From Nitrospira sp. (GTDB taxonomy: Bacteria; Nitrospirota; Nitrospiria; Nitrospirales; Nitrospiraceae), in the NCBI GenBank assembly GCA_005116885.1, contig SWDP01000036.1, positions 128,173 through 186,257 of the forward strand: a stretch of DNA of 58,085 nucleotides, given 5' to 3'. Under the pieces are notes generated by a model, which worked only from the letters and a program-made list of their open reading frames with translations, did not search any database and was not told the DNA's origin. Below, piece after piece: positions 27,754 through 36,019 of this stretch. The translations under genes were made by a program, and so were the position numbers. How positions within the stretch are numbered: position 1 is the first letter of the stretch; each line of letters opens with the position of its first letter.

Positions 27754-28601
27754 ATGACCATTCGCATTCTTCAGGAGACAACGTCCTGGCCGGGTACTGG
27801 GTGGTCATTCCCGCCTATAATGAAGCCGCCACGATTAGGGACGTGGCAACGCGGGCAGTCCGGCAGATCGAGCGTGTGATCGTTGTGGATGATGGGTCGA
27901 CCGATGGCACGGCGGACGCTCTGGTCGGCTTGCCGGTGGCCCTGTTACGAAATCCCACGAACCGCGGGAAGGCCGCCAGCCTATGGCGTGGCTTTCAACA
28001 GGCATTGGCTGCCGGCGCCTCCGGCGTCGTGACGCTGGACGGCGATGGCCAGCATGCGCCGGAAGACATTCCACGATTGCTCGCTGAAGCGGTCTTTCAT
28101 CCCGATCATGTGATCATCGGCGCCCGCCGTCGAGATCAGCGTCGTGCAGCCTTCTGGCGTTATGCGGCGAATCGCGTGGCCGATTTCTGGGTCTCCTGGG
28201 CCGCGGGCTATTCATTTTCAGATAGTCAATCGGGCTTTCGTGTCTATCCCGCATCACTGTTGAGTCGCGTGAAGATCACACATGGAAAAGTCAGGAGCTT
28301 TGTCTTCGAAAGCGAAATTCTGATTGAGGCCACGCGCGCAGGACATCGAAGTCTCGCGGTTCCCATTGAAGCTTTCTACCGTCCTGGAGCGCGACCGAGT
28401 TATTTTCTGCCGGTGCGCGATATCGCCCGCATCACTTGCATGGTGGCGTGGAAACTCATGTCCAGAGGCATGTACCCGATCGGACTTTATCGCTCGCTCT
28501 TTGGACAGGTCCCTGATTCCTCGCTTACACGTGAAGCGTCGTTCGCGAACCGAGAGCGAGATGAGCAAGACGTGCGTGACAGGCGCAACTCAAAGTTCTG
28601 A
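27750..28601 (+). CDS. Family 2 glycosyltransferase at the end of the polyene operon
   Basis: A 283-residue GT-A enzyme of the dolichyl-phosphate mannosyltransferase-like group: VVIPAYNEAATI (residues 18-29), VVDDGSTDGT, and the metal-binding TLDGDGQHAPEDI (DGD). The acceptor region SDSQSGFRVYP is typical of GT2 enzymes acting on lipid carriers. It probably adds a sugar to the polyene lipid or its anchor. The last about 30 residues are polar and charged and may be disordered. This is the final gene of the operon. Confidence 0.8.
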   Translation: MNDHSHSSGDNVLAGYWVVIPAYNEAATIRDVATRAVRQIERVIVVDDGSTDGTADALVGLPVALLRNPTNRGKAASLWRGFQQALAAGASGVVTLDGDGQHAPEDIPRLLAEAVFHPDHVIIGARRRDQRRAAFWRYAANRVADFWVSWAAGYSFSDSQSGFRVYPASLLSRVKITHGKVRSFVFESEILIEATRAGHRSLAVPIEAFYRPGARPSYFLPVRDIARITCMVAWKLMSRGMYPIGLYRSLFGQVPDSSLTREASFANRERDEQDVRDRRNSKF

Positions 28602-28832
28602 AAACCTCGAACTTCGGACCTCGAACCATCATCCCTCTCACCCGTGCCCCTTTCGCGCAACTCTCACGAGTCTCGAACTAATAACAAGGACTGCGCATTC
28701 GGGCGACGAATCACAAACTGATAATTGTTAAACGGCGCTCCGCCCCACATCGGAAGAAACTGGATCGGTTTCCGACCGGCCTGATGGATGAAGCTCAGCT
28801 TGTGAGAATCGGCCTGGGCGATCTGCTGCGGG

Positions 28833-29708
28833 CTAGCGATCAGGACGGGACGTCCAGACCCTATTCCTACGATCGGGTTGACTTGTGTTGTGTTGTGCGT
28901 TGCATGGCGGGAGCGGTTCACCCACCGCTTCGTCGGCAGAATTTACAACGTTGAGCCGTCCCGATGACTGCAACGAATGAAGGGTGTTGTTCGTTCGCAA
29001 GATGTGGCGCTCAAGATCTGCCGTCGGCAGTACTTCAGAATTCACATTCATGGGCACGTATGTGGTAAATCGACGGGTCGACCATCCAGCCACCCGACTT
29101 CGCATTCGGATTGTCCGTGGATAAAGCAGACCCAATGTGAGCATGTTTCGAATATCGCGAACTCTTGGTTTAGCCGTTCGGCACAACACGAAATCGGCAA
29201 GAGGGCACACCACGTTAAAATTTCGTCCGTTCATCTGGTGGTGCATGAAATGATAGCGCGCGAGGAAACGGTACACTTTCCAATCCTTAAAAAACACATC
29301 CTCAGGAATGTGCATTTGGCGATGCAGCGCATTCCAGAGACGGTTATGAACAAAGGCTGATGCGACGAACACACATCCTCCGAACGGTGAAAAAAATATC
29401 AAAGGCGCCCAAAGGGGCAGTGTGGAAATAAGCATGGCGAGGCTATCAGAAAGTTTGAAGGTCAAATTATCGAATCTCCCTACTGGATCCGGCTCGTAAT
29501 CAAACCGTTTGTACCACCTTCCATGGTGGCGGACCGCATGGGCTTCGTACGTGGTGTTGAAAAATGGATACGCCCGATAGACTGCGGCAGGCAACCATTT
29601 CATATGCATGAAATAACGGTGAATGATGTGCTCAACAAAAGAGATGATGCCGTAGCTCAAAAGCAAATACATTGCCAAACGTAGGATCATGGAACGATTT
29701 AACCCCAC
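28833..29708 (-). CDS. Fatty acid hydroxylase superfamily membrane protein
   Basis: A 291-residue di-iron integral membrane oxygenase. Histidine clusters are HIIHRYFMH (27-35), HAVRHH (about 56-61), HNRLWNALHRQMH (about 121-133) and HFMHH (about 151-155), with four hydrophobic stretches between. This is the sterol desaturase/fatty acid hydroxylase (and carotenoid hydroxylase) fold. The about 80 residues after the last cluster are polar and unrecognised. It is convergent with the polyene operon. A role in hydroxylating the polyene lipid or a membrane lipid is possible but not shown by the sequence. Confidence 0.75.
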   Translation of the reverse strand: MGLNRSMILRLAMYLLLSYGIISFVEHIIHRYFMHMKWLPAAVYRAYPFFNTTYEAHAVRHHGRWYKRFDYEPDPVGRFDNLTFKLSDSLAMLISTLPLWAPLIFFSPFGGCVFVASAFVHNRLWNALHRQMHIPEDVFFKDWKVYRFLARYHFMHHQMNGRNFNVVCPLADFVLCRTAKPRVRDIRNMLTLGLLYPRTIRMRSRVAGWSTRRFTTYVPMNVNSEVLPTADLERHILRTNNTLHSLQSSGRLNVVNSADEAVGEPLPPCNAQHNTSQPDRRNRVWTSRPDR

Positions 29709-29823
29709 GACATGGGCTTATTGCCCTCGGCACGTTACATCGATCTCGAGAACGGGGTCGGTATAACCGGCAATGCAGGAATCGCCAGCGTGTCGAACAG
29801 GCTGAAACGAAAGTGGGAGTGGA

Positions 29824-30999
29824 TCAGTAATACAGATGAATGCCGATACCGATCCACTGCGTGTTTTGATTATAAAATTGTCCGTTCGGTGAGGGGCCGC
29901 TGAAATACTCCGCGAGTAGTTGTAGCTTACGATCTCCGATTCGCGCATTTTCGAATTGAATCCCCGCCATGACGGAGTTGGCAACCTTCCAATTACTTCT
30001 CTCATTCGCCTGGGCATCCACATAGGCGACGGGACGGACCTTGCCGTCCCACAAGGTCCAGGGGCTGGTAAGCTCAACTCCTACTTGGCTCGTGCCGCGT
30101 TTCAGATCTTTTGGATCTCGTCCTACCAGCATGCCCCCACCGCCATAGATCCGAAACCAGGAGGCCACGTCATAGGATAATTTCAGATCCACCTCTTCGA
30201 AGCTCAAGTTGACTCTATTGACCGGAGTCTGGCTGTTGAGAATGAACTCATCGCCCAGGTGTGAACTCTGATGGTGGAGGCGGAAAAAACCTGAGAGCCG
30301 ACCGGTGCGGTAGCTCGCGAGCAACCCCACCGTATAGTCGGCATTGACGAGATCCAGCGATCCGGACGGGGCGTTCATATTGAAGACACTGAAGACACCG
30401 GCCTGGAGCGCGAGTTCCCATTGCCCATTTAAAGGAGCCGCATTGCGGTAGAGCGCAAACGTTTCACCAAAATTGGCTGAGCCGGTATTCCCAGGTTCCC
30501 GGCCGAATGACACGTGACGAGACGCCATGGAGAAATGCGGCCACCGTGGATCGGCATGGAAAGGAGCCACGAGGAGATCGCGAGGAAGAAATTTTGATTC
30601 GGGTTTGGGAAGCTTTTCCTGTATAGCCGCCTGCGGCGGATTCGCCGGAGCAGCGGAAGACCCAGCCTCTTCTCGGACTTCCGCACGCACAACGCCTGGA
30701 ATCTTTTCCAATGCCGTGATAACTTTTTGTCGGTCGACCTTGCCGAGCGAGTCGGCGATCAGAATCACAACTCCCTCATGCACCTGTACAATTGCCCCTG
30801 GTACATAAAATTCGTGCTCAAGAACAGCGGCGGCATAGCCGGCGATATAGGAATCGTCAGCGGCGTTCGTAACCGACACGATCCCCAGGAGGAGACAGAG
30901 CACGAAGACCATGCCTCCCACTCTTGTCGCGATCCTGACGGAGTTCAAAACAGAGAACAGGCGGATGAGTACGGAAGCGTGAGTGCCAAGAGTGACCAT
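29824..30999 (-). CDS. Outer membrane protein with N-terminal BON-like domain and DUF1207
   Basis: A 391-residue exported protein. The signal peptide has a hydrophobic core GMVFVLCLLLGIVSV and cleavage near TNA-AD. Next is a small alpha/beta BON-like segment ending in VVRAEV, and then a C-terminal beta-barrel with the DUF1207 opening block APFHADPRWPHFS and regular amphipathic strands to the end (HLYY). I start at ATG 30999, with AAGGAG upstream; the frame extends to 31278 but that part overlaps the promoter-like box. It sits between the pigment-linked genes and may be the outer membrane partner of this locus, which is inference from position only. Confidence 0.72.
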   Translation of the reverse strand: MVTLGTHASVLIRLFSVLNSVRIATRVGGMVFVLCLLLGIVSVTNAADDSYIAGYAAAVLEHEFYVPGAIVQVHEGVVILIADSLGKVDRQKVITALEKIPGVVRAEVREEAGSSAAPANPPQAAIQEKLPKPESKFLPRDLLVAPFHADPRWPHFSMASRHVSFGREPGNTGSANFGETFALYRNAAPLNGQWELALQAGVFSVFNMNAPSGSLDLVNADYTVGLLASYRTGRLSGFFRLHHQSSHLGDEFILNSQTPVNRVNLSFEEVDLKLSYDVASWFRIYGGGGMLVGRDPKDLKRGTSQVGVELTSPWTLWDGKVRPVAYVDAQANERSNWKVANSVMAGIQFENARIGDRKLQLLAEYFSGPSPNGQFYNQNTQWIGIGIHLYY

Positions 31000-31108
31000 C
31001 CTTACACAATCTCCTTCGCGTTCCAGACACAGCGGTCTCGCTTCAGGGTTGCAGATATGGCTTGCAGTAGTGGTGTCCTTGCAGAGAACATCGCTTCGGA
31101 GCGCGGTG

Positions 31109-31151
31109 AGCATGCTACTCGGATCGGGTGAAGACTGGTCAGAATTGCTTC
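31109..31151 (-). promoter_or_regulatory. Degenerate activator box plus -10-like hexamer before the DUF1207 gene
   Basis: On the minus strand GAAGCA-ATTC-TGACCA (31151-31136), then CATGCT (31114-31109) after 21 nt. The first half-site is imperfect; the second half and the hexamer spacing match the other sites. Transcription would begin about 103 nt before the chosen start codon. Confidence 0.45.
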
Positions 31152-31177
31152 CAATCTGCAGAGGCGTTGAGGCTCTC

Positions 31178-32110
31178 TCACTGGTGGCGGCCGGCAAGGT
31201 CAGTCGCGCGCACATGAACATCCTCGATTGCATCGGACAAAATTCGCGTATTGATGTGTGCTTCATGCTCCGAAACACACGCCTGACTCAACGAGCTTGC
31301 AAACAAAGTAGGTGAATAGTCCTCCAGCAGCATGTGTTCGAGAAATCGGTCAAGAACGGAGAAATTCTTCGGTGTCATGCTCCGCATGTTCCATTTGGAC
31401 ATGTTGCGCGGAAAGGATTGCTGATCTGCATGCACGAATTCGTAGGGGTGGCTATAGAATACCAGCCGCGAGGCACGTCGAGAGATCCGGCTGACCATCC
31501 ATTTCATCACCGGCAGACCGAGCGTCCGGAGCGTCGCCATGTTCATGGGGAACAGGAATGCTGAGGGAGCCAACTCGATGAGCGAGCTGTGTCCCGGCAG
31601 GCGCAAATGAGATGACGAGAGACGATACGGCTCGCTCGGCGCACGAAAGTATTTCAGGTAATGCACCCGGCCGAAGCCGCAATCAAATCGCCTCGCCGGC
31701 ACAGATGAATCGTAATGGTATCCCTCGGCTTCGAGCGCACGTAAGGTCGTTTCGCTGATCCACAAGCTCGGGGCTCGGAAGACGACAGGGCGAACCCCTG
31801 AGGCTTTCTCCACAGCTTCCGTGGCCAGCCGGATCCATTTTCGCTGCTGATCATAACTGGCTGACCTGAAATCCTCGTCTTGTTCGAGGCTCCCGTGTTC
31901 CCACCCATGTGTGCCGAGTTCATGCCCTCGCCGCCGGCAATCTCCGATCAGATCCGGATAGCTCTCCGCAAACCGCCCGGTAACAAAAATCGTCGCCTTC
32001 ACCTTCCATCGATCACAGAAGTCCAGCAAGCCCTCCAGCCCCACTTCGGACCCACGGACCCAATCAACATCGATGGTGAAATGCAAAGGCTTGTACGTAC
32101 GTGAATGCAT
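31178..32110 (-). CDS. Polysaccharide deacetylase (NodB/CE4 fold)
   Basis: A 310-residue enzyme of the carbohydrate esterase 4 fold. Motif 1 is FTIDVDW (residues 11-17, general base and metal aspartates), motif 2 is HELGTHGWEHG (about 63-73, metal-binding H-x3/4-H), motif 3 RAPSLW (about 113-118) and the C-terminal FYSHPYEF block. No signal peptide is present, so it acts in the cytoplasm or is not exported by Sec. Substrates of this fold include N-acetylated sugars and lipid-linked glycans. It lies between the chorismatase gene (about 60 bases upstream) and the DUF1207 gene, all on the minus strand. It may deacetylate a sugar of the polyene glycolipid. Confidence 0.78.
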   Translation of the reverse strand: MHSRTYKPLHFTIDVDWVRGSEVGLEGLLDFCDRWKVKATIFVTGRFAESYPDLIGDCRRRGHELGTHGWEHGSLEQDEDFRSASYDQQRKWIRLATEAVEKASGVRPVVFRAPSLWISETTLRALEAEGYHYDSSVPARRFDCGFGRVHYLKYFRAPSEPYRLSSSHLRLPGHSSLIELAPSAFLFPMNMATLRTLGLPVMKWMVSRISRRASRLVFYSHPYEFVHADQQSFPRNMSKWNMRSMTPKNFSVLDRFLEHMLLEDYSPTLFASSLSQACVSEHEAHINTRILSDAIEDVHVRATDLAGRHQ

Positions 32111-32171
32111 GTGATGACCGTGCTGAGATTAACTCCGCGACTCAAAAAGAAGTTAGGATGAAACTCTGTGA

Positions 32172-33392
32172 CTATACAGCCCTGAACTTATCCGACTTTG
32201 CATGCTGCGAGAGCGCAGGTTGCATGCGAACACGGGACGACAACATCGTATGGTTTATATTGATACTCTTTTCTTGACTGAGGATGCCCTCGATCTCCAG
32301 CAATAGTTCCATTCGACACATCTCTCCTTGAAGATACAGAACCTGAGTATGGAGAGGCAGCTGTTCCCTGAGGATGTCTCGGATCGTCGCGAAGTGTTCG
32401 GGGTGTCGAATATAAATCTTGAAAAGGGCTTGCCCGCCCCACTGTCCGCGTGAAACTCCGTGGAGCTGCTCAGTCTGTGCGATCAGTGCATTCAGGTTGT
32501 GGAGGATTTCCAGGGTTTGTTTACCCGGATCGCCGATGTGGGTACTTACATGACCAACCACGCTCGCCGTACCGGAGATGAGCAGCTGGGCCCCGGAAAT
32601 GGATGGCTGCAGGGTAGCTCTCGCAAACGAGGGGCTGCTCGGACCATAGATGGGAGGATACTCGTATGCGCGCACCTGCCGAGGATTTTCGACGTGCGTT
32701 CCTGGTCGCTTCGCCGCCAGGAAATGGATTGTTAGCGGTCCAGACATCGTCCCAATGGCAGTCCCCGCAGGCAGGGTTCGAGGGAAGCCAGATAGATTCT
32801 CGGCCAGGGCCTGGTGTCGACCGGCGCAAAAACGCTGGTACCGCTCCAGCCCGCCGGATTCCTGGCTAATCTGGGGGAAATAATTCCACACCCTCAACAG
32901 ATGAGGGTAGCCCAGGGCACGAGCCTGGACGAGCAGACGTCGATAGGCGTTATAGGTCACGCTATCCAGCGTGCCCGGACGTTCTTCCAATTGCACCACG
33001 CCGAAAAGCACCTCGTCGTTCATGGCGCAATGGATTCCCTCGGCCTGATGATAGATGACTGGCAGGTTGCTCATCCACACCTCGGCCAGCGGAGGTCCGT
33101 TGAATTGCGGGAGGTCGAGGTAGACAACCGGACAAGCACCTAAGCGATTGGACTCCTCACGACTCTGGTCATGACGGACGACACCCAAGACTTTTGATGG
33201 CGAGGCTTTCAGAAGGGCTTCTAGTCCAGCCGTCTCCACGTACGCGATGCGGGAAGCATGGATATTCGAGATTTGGTCACGTTGAACAGACCTCACCTCG
33301 GGCCAGGTACCCGGATCCACAACCCATCGCTTTGATTTCGCTTGACTCACTCTGCCATTCTCCATTTGTAGTCGCCGCCCCAACGAAGCCAC
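32172..33392 (-). CDS. Chorismatase/hydroxybenzoate synthase (XanB2/FkbO family)
   Basis: A 406-residue enzyme of the chorismatase family, which hydrolyses chorismate; XanB2 of Xanthomonas makes 3- and 4-hydroxybenzoate for xanthomonadin and ubiquinone. Family blocks are RVWNYFPQ (167-174), RYQRFCAGR (184-192), NPRQVRAYEYPP (236-247) with YGPSSPSFARA after it, and ISGTASVVGH (272-281) in the RidA-like C-terminal half. The length is normal. The first codons before about residue 25 are not conserved-looking, so a start slightly further in is possible. Its place beside the polyene operon strongly suggests that it supplies the aryl starter unit for the ligase at 18818. It would share a transcript with the deacetylase gene. 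Confidence 0.82.
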   Translation of the reverse strand: MASLGRRLQMENGRVSQAKSKRWVVDPGTWPEVRSVQRDQISNIHASRIAYVETAGLEALLKASPSKVLGVVRHDQSREESNRLGACPVVYLDLPQFNGPPLAEVWMSNLPVIYHQAEGIHCAMNDEVLFGVVQLEERPGTLDSVTYNAYRRLLVQARALGYPHLLRVWNYFPQISQESGGLERYQRFCAGRHQALAENLSGFPRTLPAGTAIGTMSGPLTIHFLAAKRPGTHVENPRQVRAYEYPPIYGPSSPSFARATLQPSISGAQLLISGTASVVGHVSTHIGDPGKQTLEILHNLNALIAQTEQLHGVSRGQWGGQALFKIYIRHPEHFATIRDILREQLPLHTQVLYLQGEMCRMELLLEIEGILSQEKSININHTMLSSRVRMQPALSQHAKSDKFRAV

Positions 33393-33515
33393 CTGAATTC
33401 ACTGCGTCGTTGATAACCTCGGTCACCTATCATTAACCTCGGCGTTCGCCTTAACAGACAGCCTGTGCCTCTTCGTTCGAGCGGGTCTGCTCAATGTACC
33501 CCTGCTGCCTTTGCA

Positions 33516-33869
33516 TTAGGGAAGCAGAGCATCTCCCGCAACGTTCGTGGCAACAGGGGTGAAAATGAACCCCAAGACTGGGATCAGATACCACATTGTG
33601 GCCTCATCAGACTGTACGATTCGCACCTTCGTTGCCCCGTGCTTTTTGGCTTCGTCGGCGAAATTCTGGACTGTCGTGTTCAGTGTAGCGTCTCCCCAGA
33701 TCGGTTTGGTCATGAATAGGTGGATCGCGTAATTTCTCGTGTTGATGTGCGTCAGCTTGTCGCCGTCCATTCCTTTTATGCCGCGCAAATCGGAAGCGGT
33801 ACTGGATATTGAACAGCCAGCGCCAACTCCCATGACTAACACGAGCATCGCCATAGCAGAATATTTCAT
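33516..33869 (-). CDS. Small lipoprotein (117 aa)
   Basis: A secreted lipoprotein: signal peptide with hydrophobic core AMAMLVLVMGVG and a lipobox GVGAGC (Cys19). The mature part is small, with a hydrophobic stretch near the C-terminus (MWYLIPVLGFIFTPVATN) that could insert in a membrane. AGGAGG precedes the ATG. I do not recognise the family; it resembles small stress-linked envelope lipoproteins. A regulatory box lies 53 to 95 bases upstream. Confidence 0.65.
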   Translation of the reverse strand: MKYSAMAMLVLVMGVGAGCSISSTASDLRGIKGMDGDKLTHINTRNYAIHLFMTKPIWGDATLNTTVQNFADEAKKHGATKVRIVQSDEATMWYLIPVLGFIFTPVATNVAGDALLP

Positions 33870-33921
33870 GGTTTCCTCCTGTGGGTGGACACACGCTCAT
33901 TCGTGTGTAAATCTAGGCTAC

Positions 33922-33964
33922 ATCTATCCCAATGGCCTGACTGCAGTCTGTTCAAGATTGCTCA
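33922..33964 (-). promoter_or_regulatory. Activator box plus -10-like hexamer before the small lipoprotein
   Basis: On the minus strand TGAGCA-ATCT-TGAACA (33964-33949), then ATAGAT (33927-33922) after 21 nt, or TAGATG one base on. The predicted start of transcription is about 46 nt before the ATG. Confidence 0.6.
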
Positions 33965-34303
33965 CATTTGAAGAATCTCCGATGGCGCTTCGCGCTCGCC
34001 CGGCCCATAATCAATGATGCAAACTTCAATTCAAGCTTTGTTGTAAAAATGATGATCCGACTTCTGTGTCTTTATTCAGAAAATTCAGTACTCTGAAGGC
34101 ATATGGACGCTCCAGGCCTGTGCTGATCGATGACTCGCACGGTGTCAATAAATTTATGGCAAATATTAAAGAAAGTAGACAGGTCACGACGATTCGCCTC
34201 AGAGGTGTCGCTGTAGGATTGTCGAAAGTGAACTGCATGTACATCAGTTCATGTCGATTGCCGGCGTGCAGGCCATACATTGAAGCCTGGCGGACGGGCT
34301 CAC

Positions 34304-35071
34304 TTATCGAGAGTCGGAGGCGTCTGTCGGCAACAGCGCGATGGCAGGTTCAGTCTTTTCAAACCATTTCACGGTGAGCGCTCTCTGCTTCATCTTCTCC
34401 ACAAGCCCCGCGTACGTACTATCGCGGATAATTCGACCAAACTGTGTCCGGTAGTTCCTCAGGATGCTAGCGCCATCAATGACCACGTCGTACACAATCC
34501 ACTCGCCGGACTGATTCTCTAACCGGAAATCTAACGAGGTATCAATCTTCGGGCCTACCAAGTTGGTTCTGACCTGGGCGCAGCTGCCCTCACGTTGTTC
34601 ATCGAGATAGAAAACCTGATCGTCGAAATATTGGTCAATCTTGTTGGCAACCGTGTCTCGTATCAACTCAACAAAGAGGTTCTCAAATTCCTGTCGTTCC
34701 CGGCCACTGAGTTTCGTCCATGGAGACCCCAGAGACCGTTGGGCCATTTGCCTATAGTTTACGCGTCGTCTGATGACCTGCTCAACTTGTTGACGACGTT
34801 CCGCGGAACGGCCCGGTTGCTTCAGTTCCCCATTCCCGAGGATAGAGAGTACATCGGTGAATGTGTTTTTCACCGATTTAGTCGGGGAGTAGTCGGAAGG
34901 CTCCACAAGTGTGGAGGCATCCCCGGAGGCTATTATCGCCGGTAGACTTTTCAGCCCAGAAGGATCTGATTGATCGACCGTCATCGTGCGGGGGGACTTC
35001 ATCCAGCCGCATCCAGTCACTGTGGCTGCCATTCCAAGCACAACGATCCACGACACGAAATGTGGTTTCAT
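34304..35071 (-). CDS. MlaC/Ttg2D-like phospholipid-binding protein, lipoprotein form
   Basis: A 255-residue protein of the MlaC (toluene tolerance Ttg2D) family, which carries phospholipid across the periplasm. Typical blocks are RRRVNYRQMAQRSLGSPWTKLSGRERQEFENLFVELI cut over about residues 97-133 and the beta-rich region with LDFRLENQSGEWIVYDVVIDG. The N-terminus has a lipobox TVTGC, so it is probably membrane-anchored, unlike soluble E. coli MlaC. I start at ATG 35071; in-frame ATGs at 35101 and 35155 exist. No other mla genes (mlaD, E, F) are nearby, so it is an orphan. A 60-residue spacer separates the lipobox from the MlaC domain. Confidence 0.78.
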   Translation of the reverse strand: MKPHFVSWIVVLGMAATVTGCGWMKSPRTMTVDQSDPSGLKSLPAIIASGDASTLVEPSDYSPTKSVKNTFTDVLSILGNGELKQPGRSAERRQQVEQVIRRRVNYRQMAQRSLGSPWTKLSGRERQEFENLFVELIRDTVANKIDQYFDDQVFYLDEQREGSCAQVRTNLVGPKIDTSLDFRLENQSGEWIVYDVVIDGASILRNYRTQFGRIIRDSTYAGLVEKMKQRALTVKWFEKTEPAIALLPTDASDSR

Positions 35072-35164
35072 GGCGACTCTGTGGTGTGTGGCGATTTGCA
35101 TCTTCGTGATATCGGCCCTGTCAATACTCTGATACATGCACTCGGCATCGTACATTTAGGTGTC

Positions 35165-35207
35165 AGGCTAGGCTCTTACGGATTTGGAATCTGGTTAAAA
35201 CAGCTCA
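35165..35207 (-). promoter_or_regulatory. Degenerate activator box plus -10-like hexamer before the MlaC-like gene
   Basis: On the minus strand TGAGCT-GTTT-TAACCA (35207-35192), then TAGCCT (35170-35165) after 21 nt. Both half-sites deviate by one base but the spacing is exact. The leader to the ATG at 35071 would be about 87 nt. Confidence 0.4.
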
Positions 35208-35334
35208 GGTTAAAAAATTATTAATTGATGAACAATACAAGTGAAATCTATTACATAGGCCTATTCATCAAAACAGCCTTAAAGTACTCTGGAACAGATC
35301 GAACAACTCGCCGAGATACCTACACCCGACGTAT

Positions 35335-35851
35335 CTACTGACGGGACCCGCAGTACCGATTGTGATGTGGCAAAGGAGGTGCGGCCAGTTGCGAGACCGC
35401 CCGCCTGAAAAAACTGAGGTGGTATACGCTGGGTTGCGGTGAAGGTTTTCCAGGAAGAGCAGGAAATGAATATGGCAGATGGATGCGAATTGATTTTGGC
35501 ACCCACTTCGAGTCCGTCAAATGCGTGAGAATGGTGTTGCCGATCGTACGGTATTCATCTTTTGGCTCGGTATAATGCCGATCATAACAGGTTGAGCAGA
35601 AAGCCATAGGCAAGGATCTCAACCGCCGGTATGAGATAGCTCCTGCCGGGCCTCACTTCCCAGGACAGAGACTGTTTTGCCCCCTCGGGATCCGGCGGGC
35701 CGATACGGATGGCCTGAGGTGGTGCTGGCGACGTGAGCCCGACGACGGAGGTAGGATCCTGTGCGAGGCCTGTACCGGGCGCCACAAAGGCGAATACGAG
35801 AGCGCCGATGACGAACAGCTTCACGTGCACATTCAAAATTGAGATGGACAT
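35335..35851 (-). pseudogene. Frameshifted exported protein, possibly DUF3943 type
   Basis: From ATG 35851 an exported protein begins with a signal peptide (VIGALVFAFVAPGTGLA). It continues through RSYLIPAVEILAYGFLLN, a block I associate with DUF3943-like membrane proteins, and stops at 35582. The next expected segment (YDRHYTEPKDEYRTIGNTI then LTDSKWV) is present immediately downstream but in another frame (35622-35335). The gene is therefore broken by a frameshift, and the part further on is scrambled. The first 89 residues might still be made. The family assignment is tentative; the frame break is directly visible. Confidence 0.45.
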
Positions 35852-35918
35852 GTTGGCACTCTTTTCGCCAGATAACGCGATTAAACTGTCAGGACATATT
35901 TGCTCGTTAAAAACAAGA

Positions 35919-35961
35919 GGTTTAGCTTTTAAATGAATGATATACTGATTAAAATAGCTCA
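35919..35961 (-). promoter_or_regulatory. Degenerate activator box before the frameshifted exported protein
   Basis: On the minus strand TGAGCT-ATTT-TAATCA (35961-35946), then TAAACC (35924-35919) after 21 nt. It is the weakest hexamer of the set. The variant half-sites are the same as those of the MlaC-like site (TGAGCT and TAAnCA). Confidence 0.35.
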
Positions 35962-36019
35962 GGTGAGAGGAGTCGCAAGGGAATGCCAAGTGACTCGGTG
36001 CCGGCGGACATCAGCGATA

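Noticed and set aside
34026..34280. 84-codon minus-strand frame with one hydrophobic segment
   Set aside because: No ribosome binding site at any of its ATGs, and AT-rich sequence makes a chance frame likely. The 430 bases between the lipoprotein and MlaC genes hold only the regulatory box as a supported feature.
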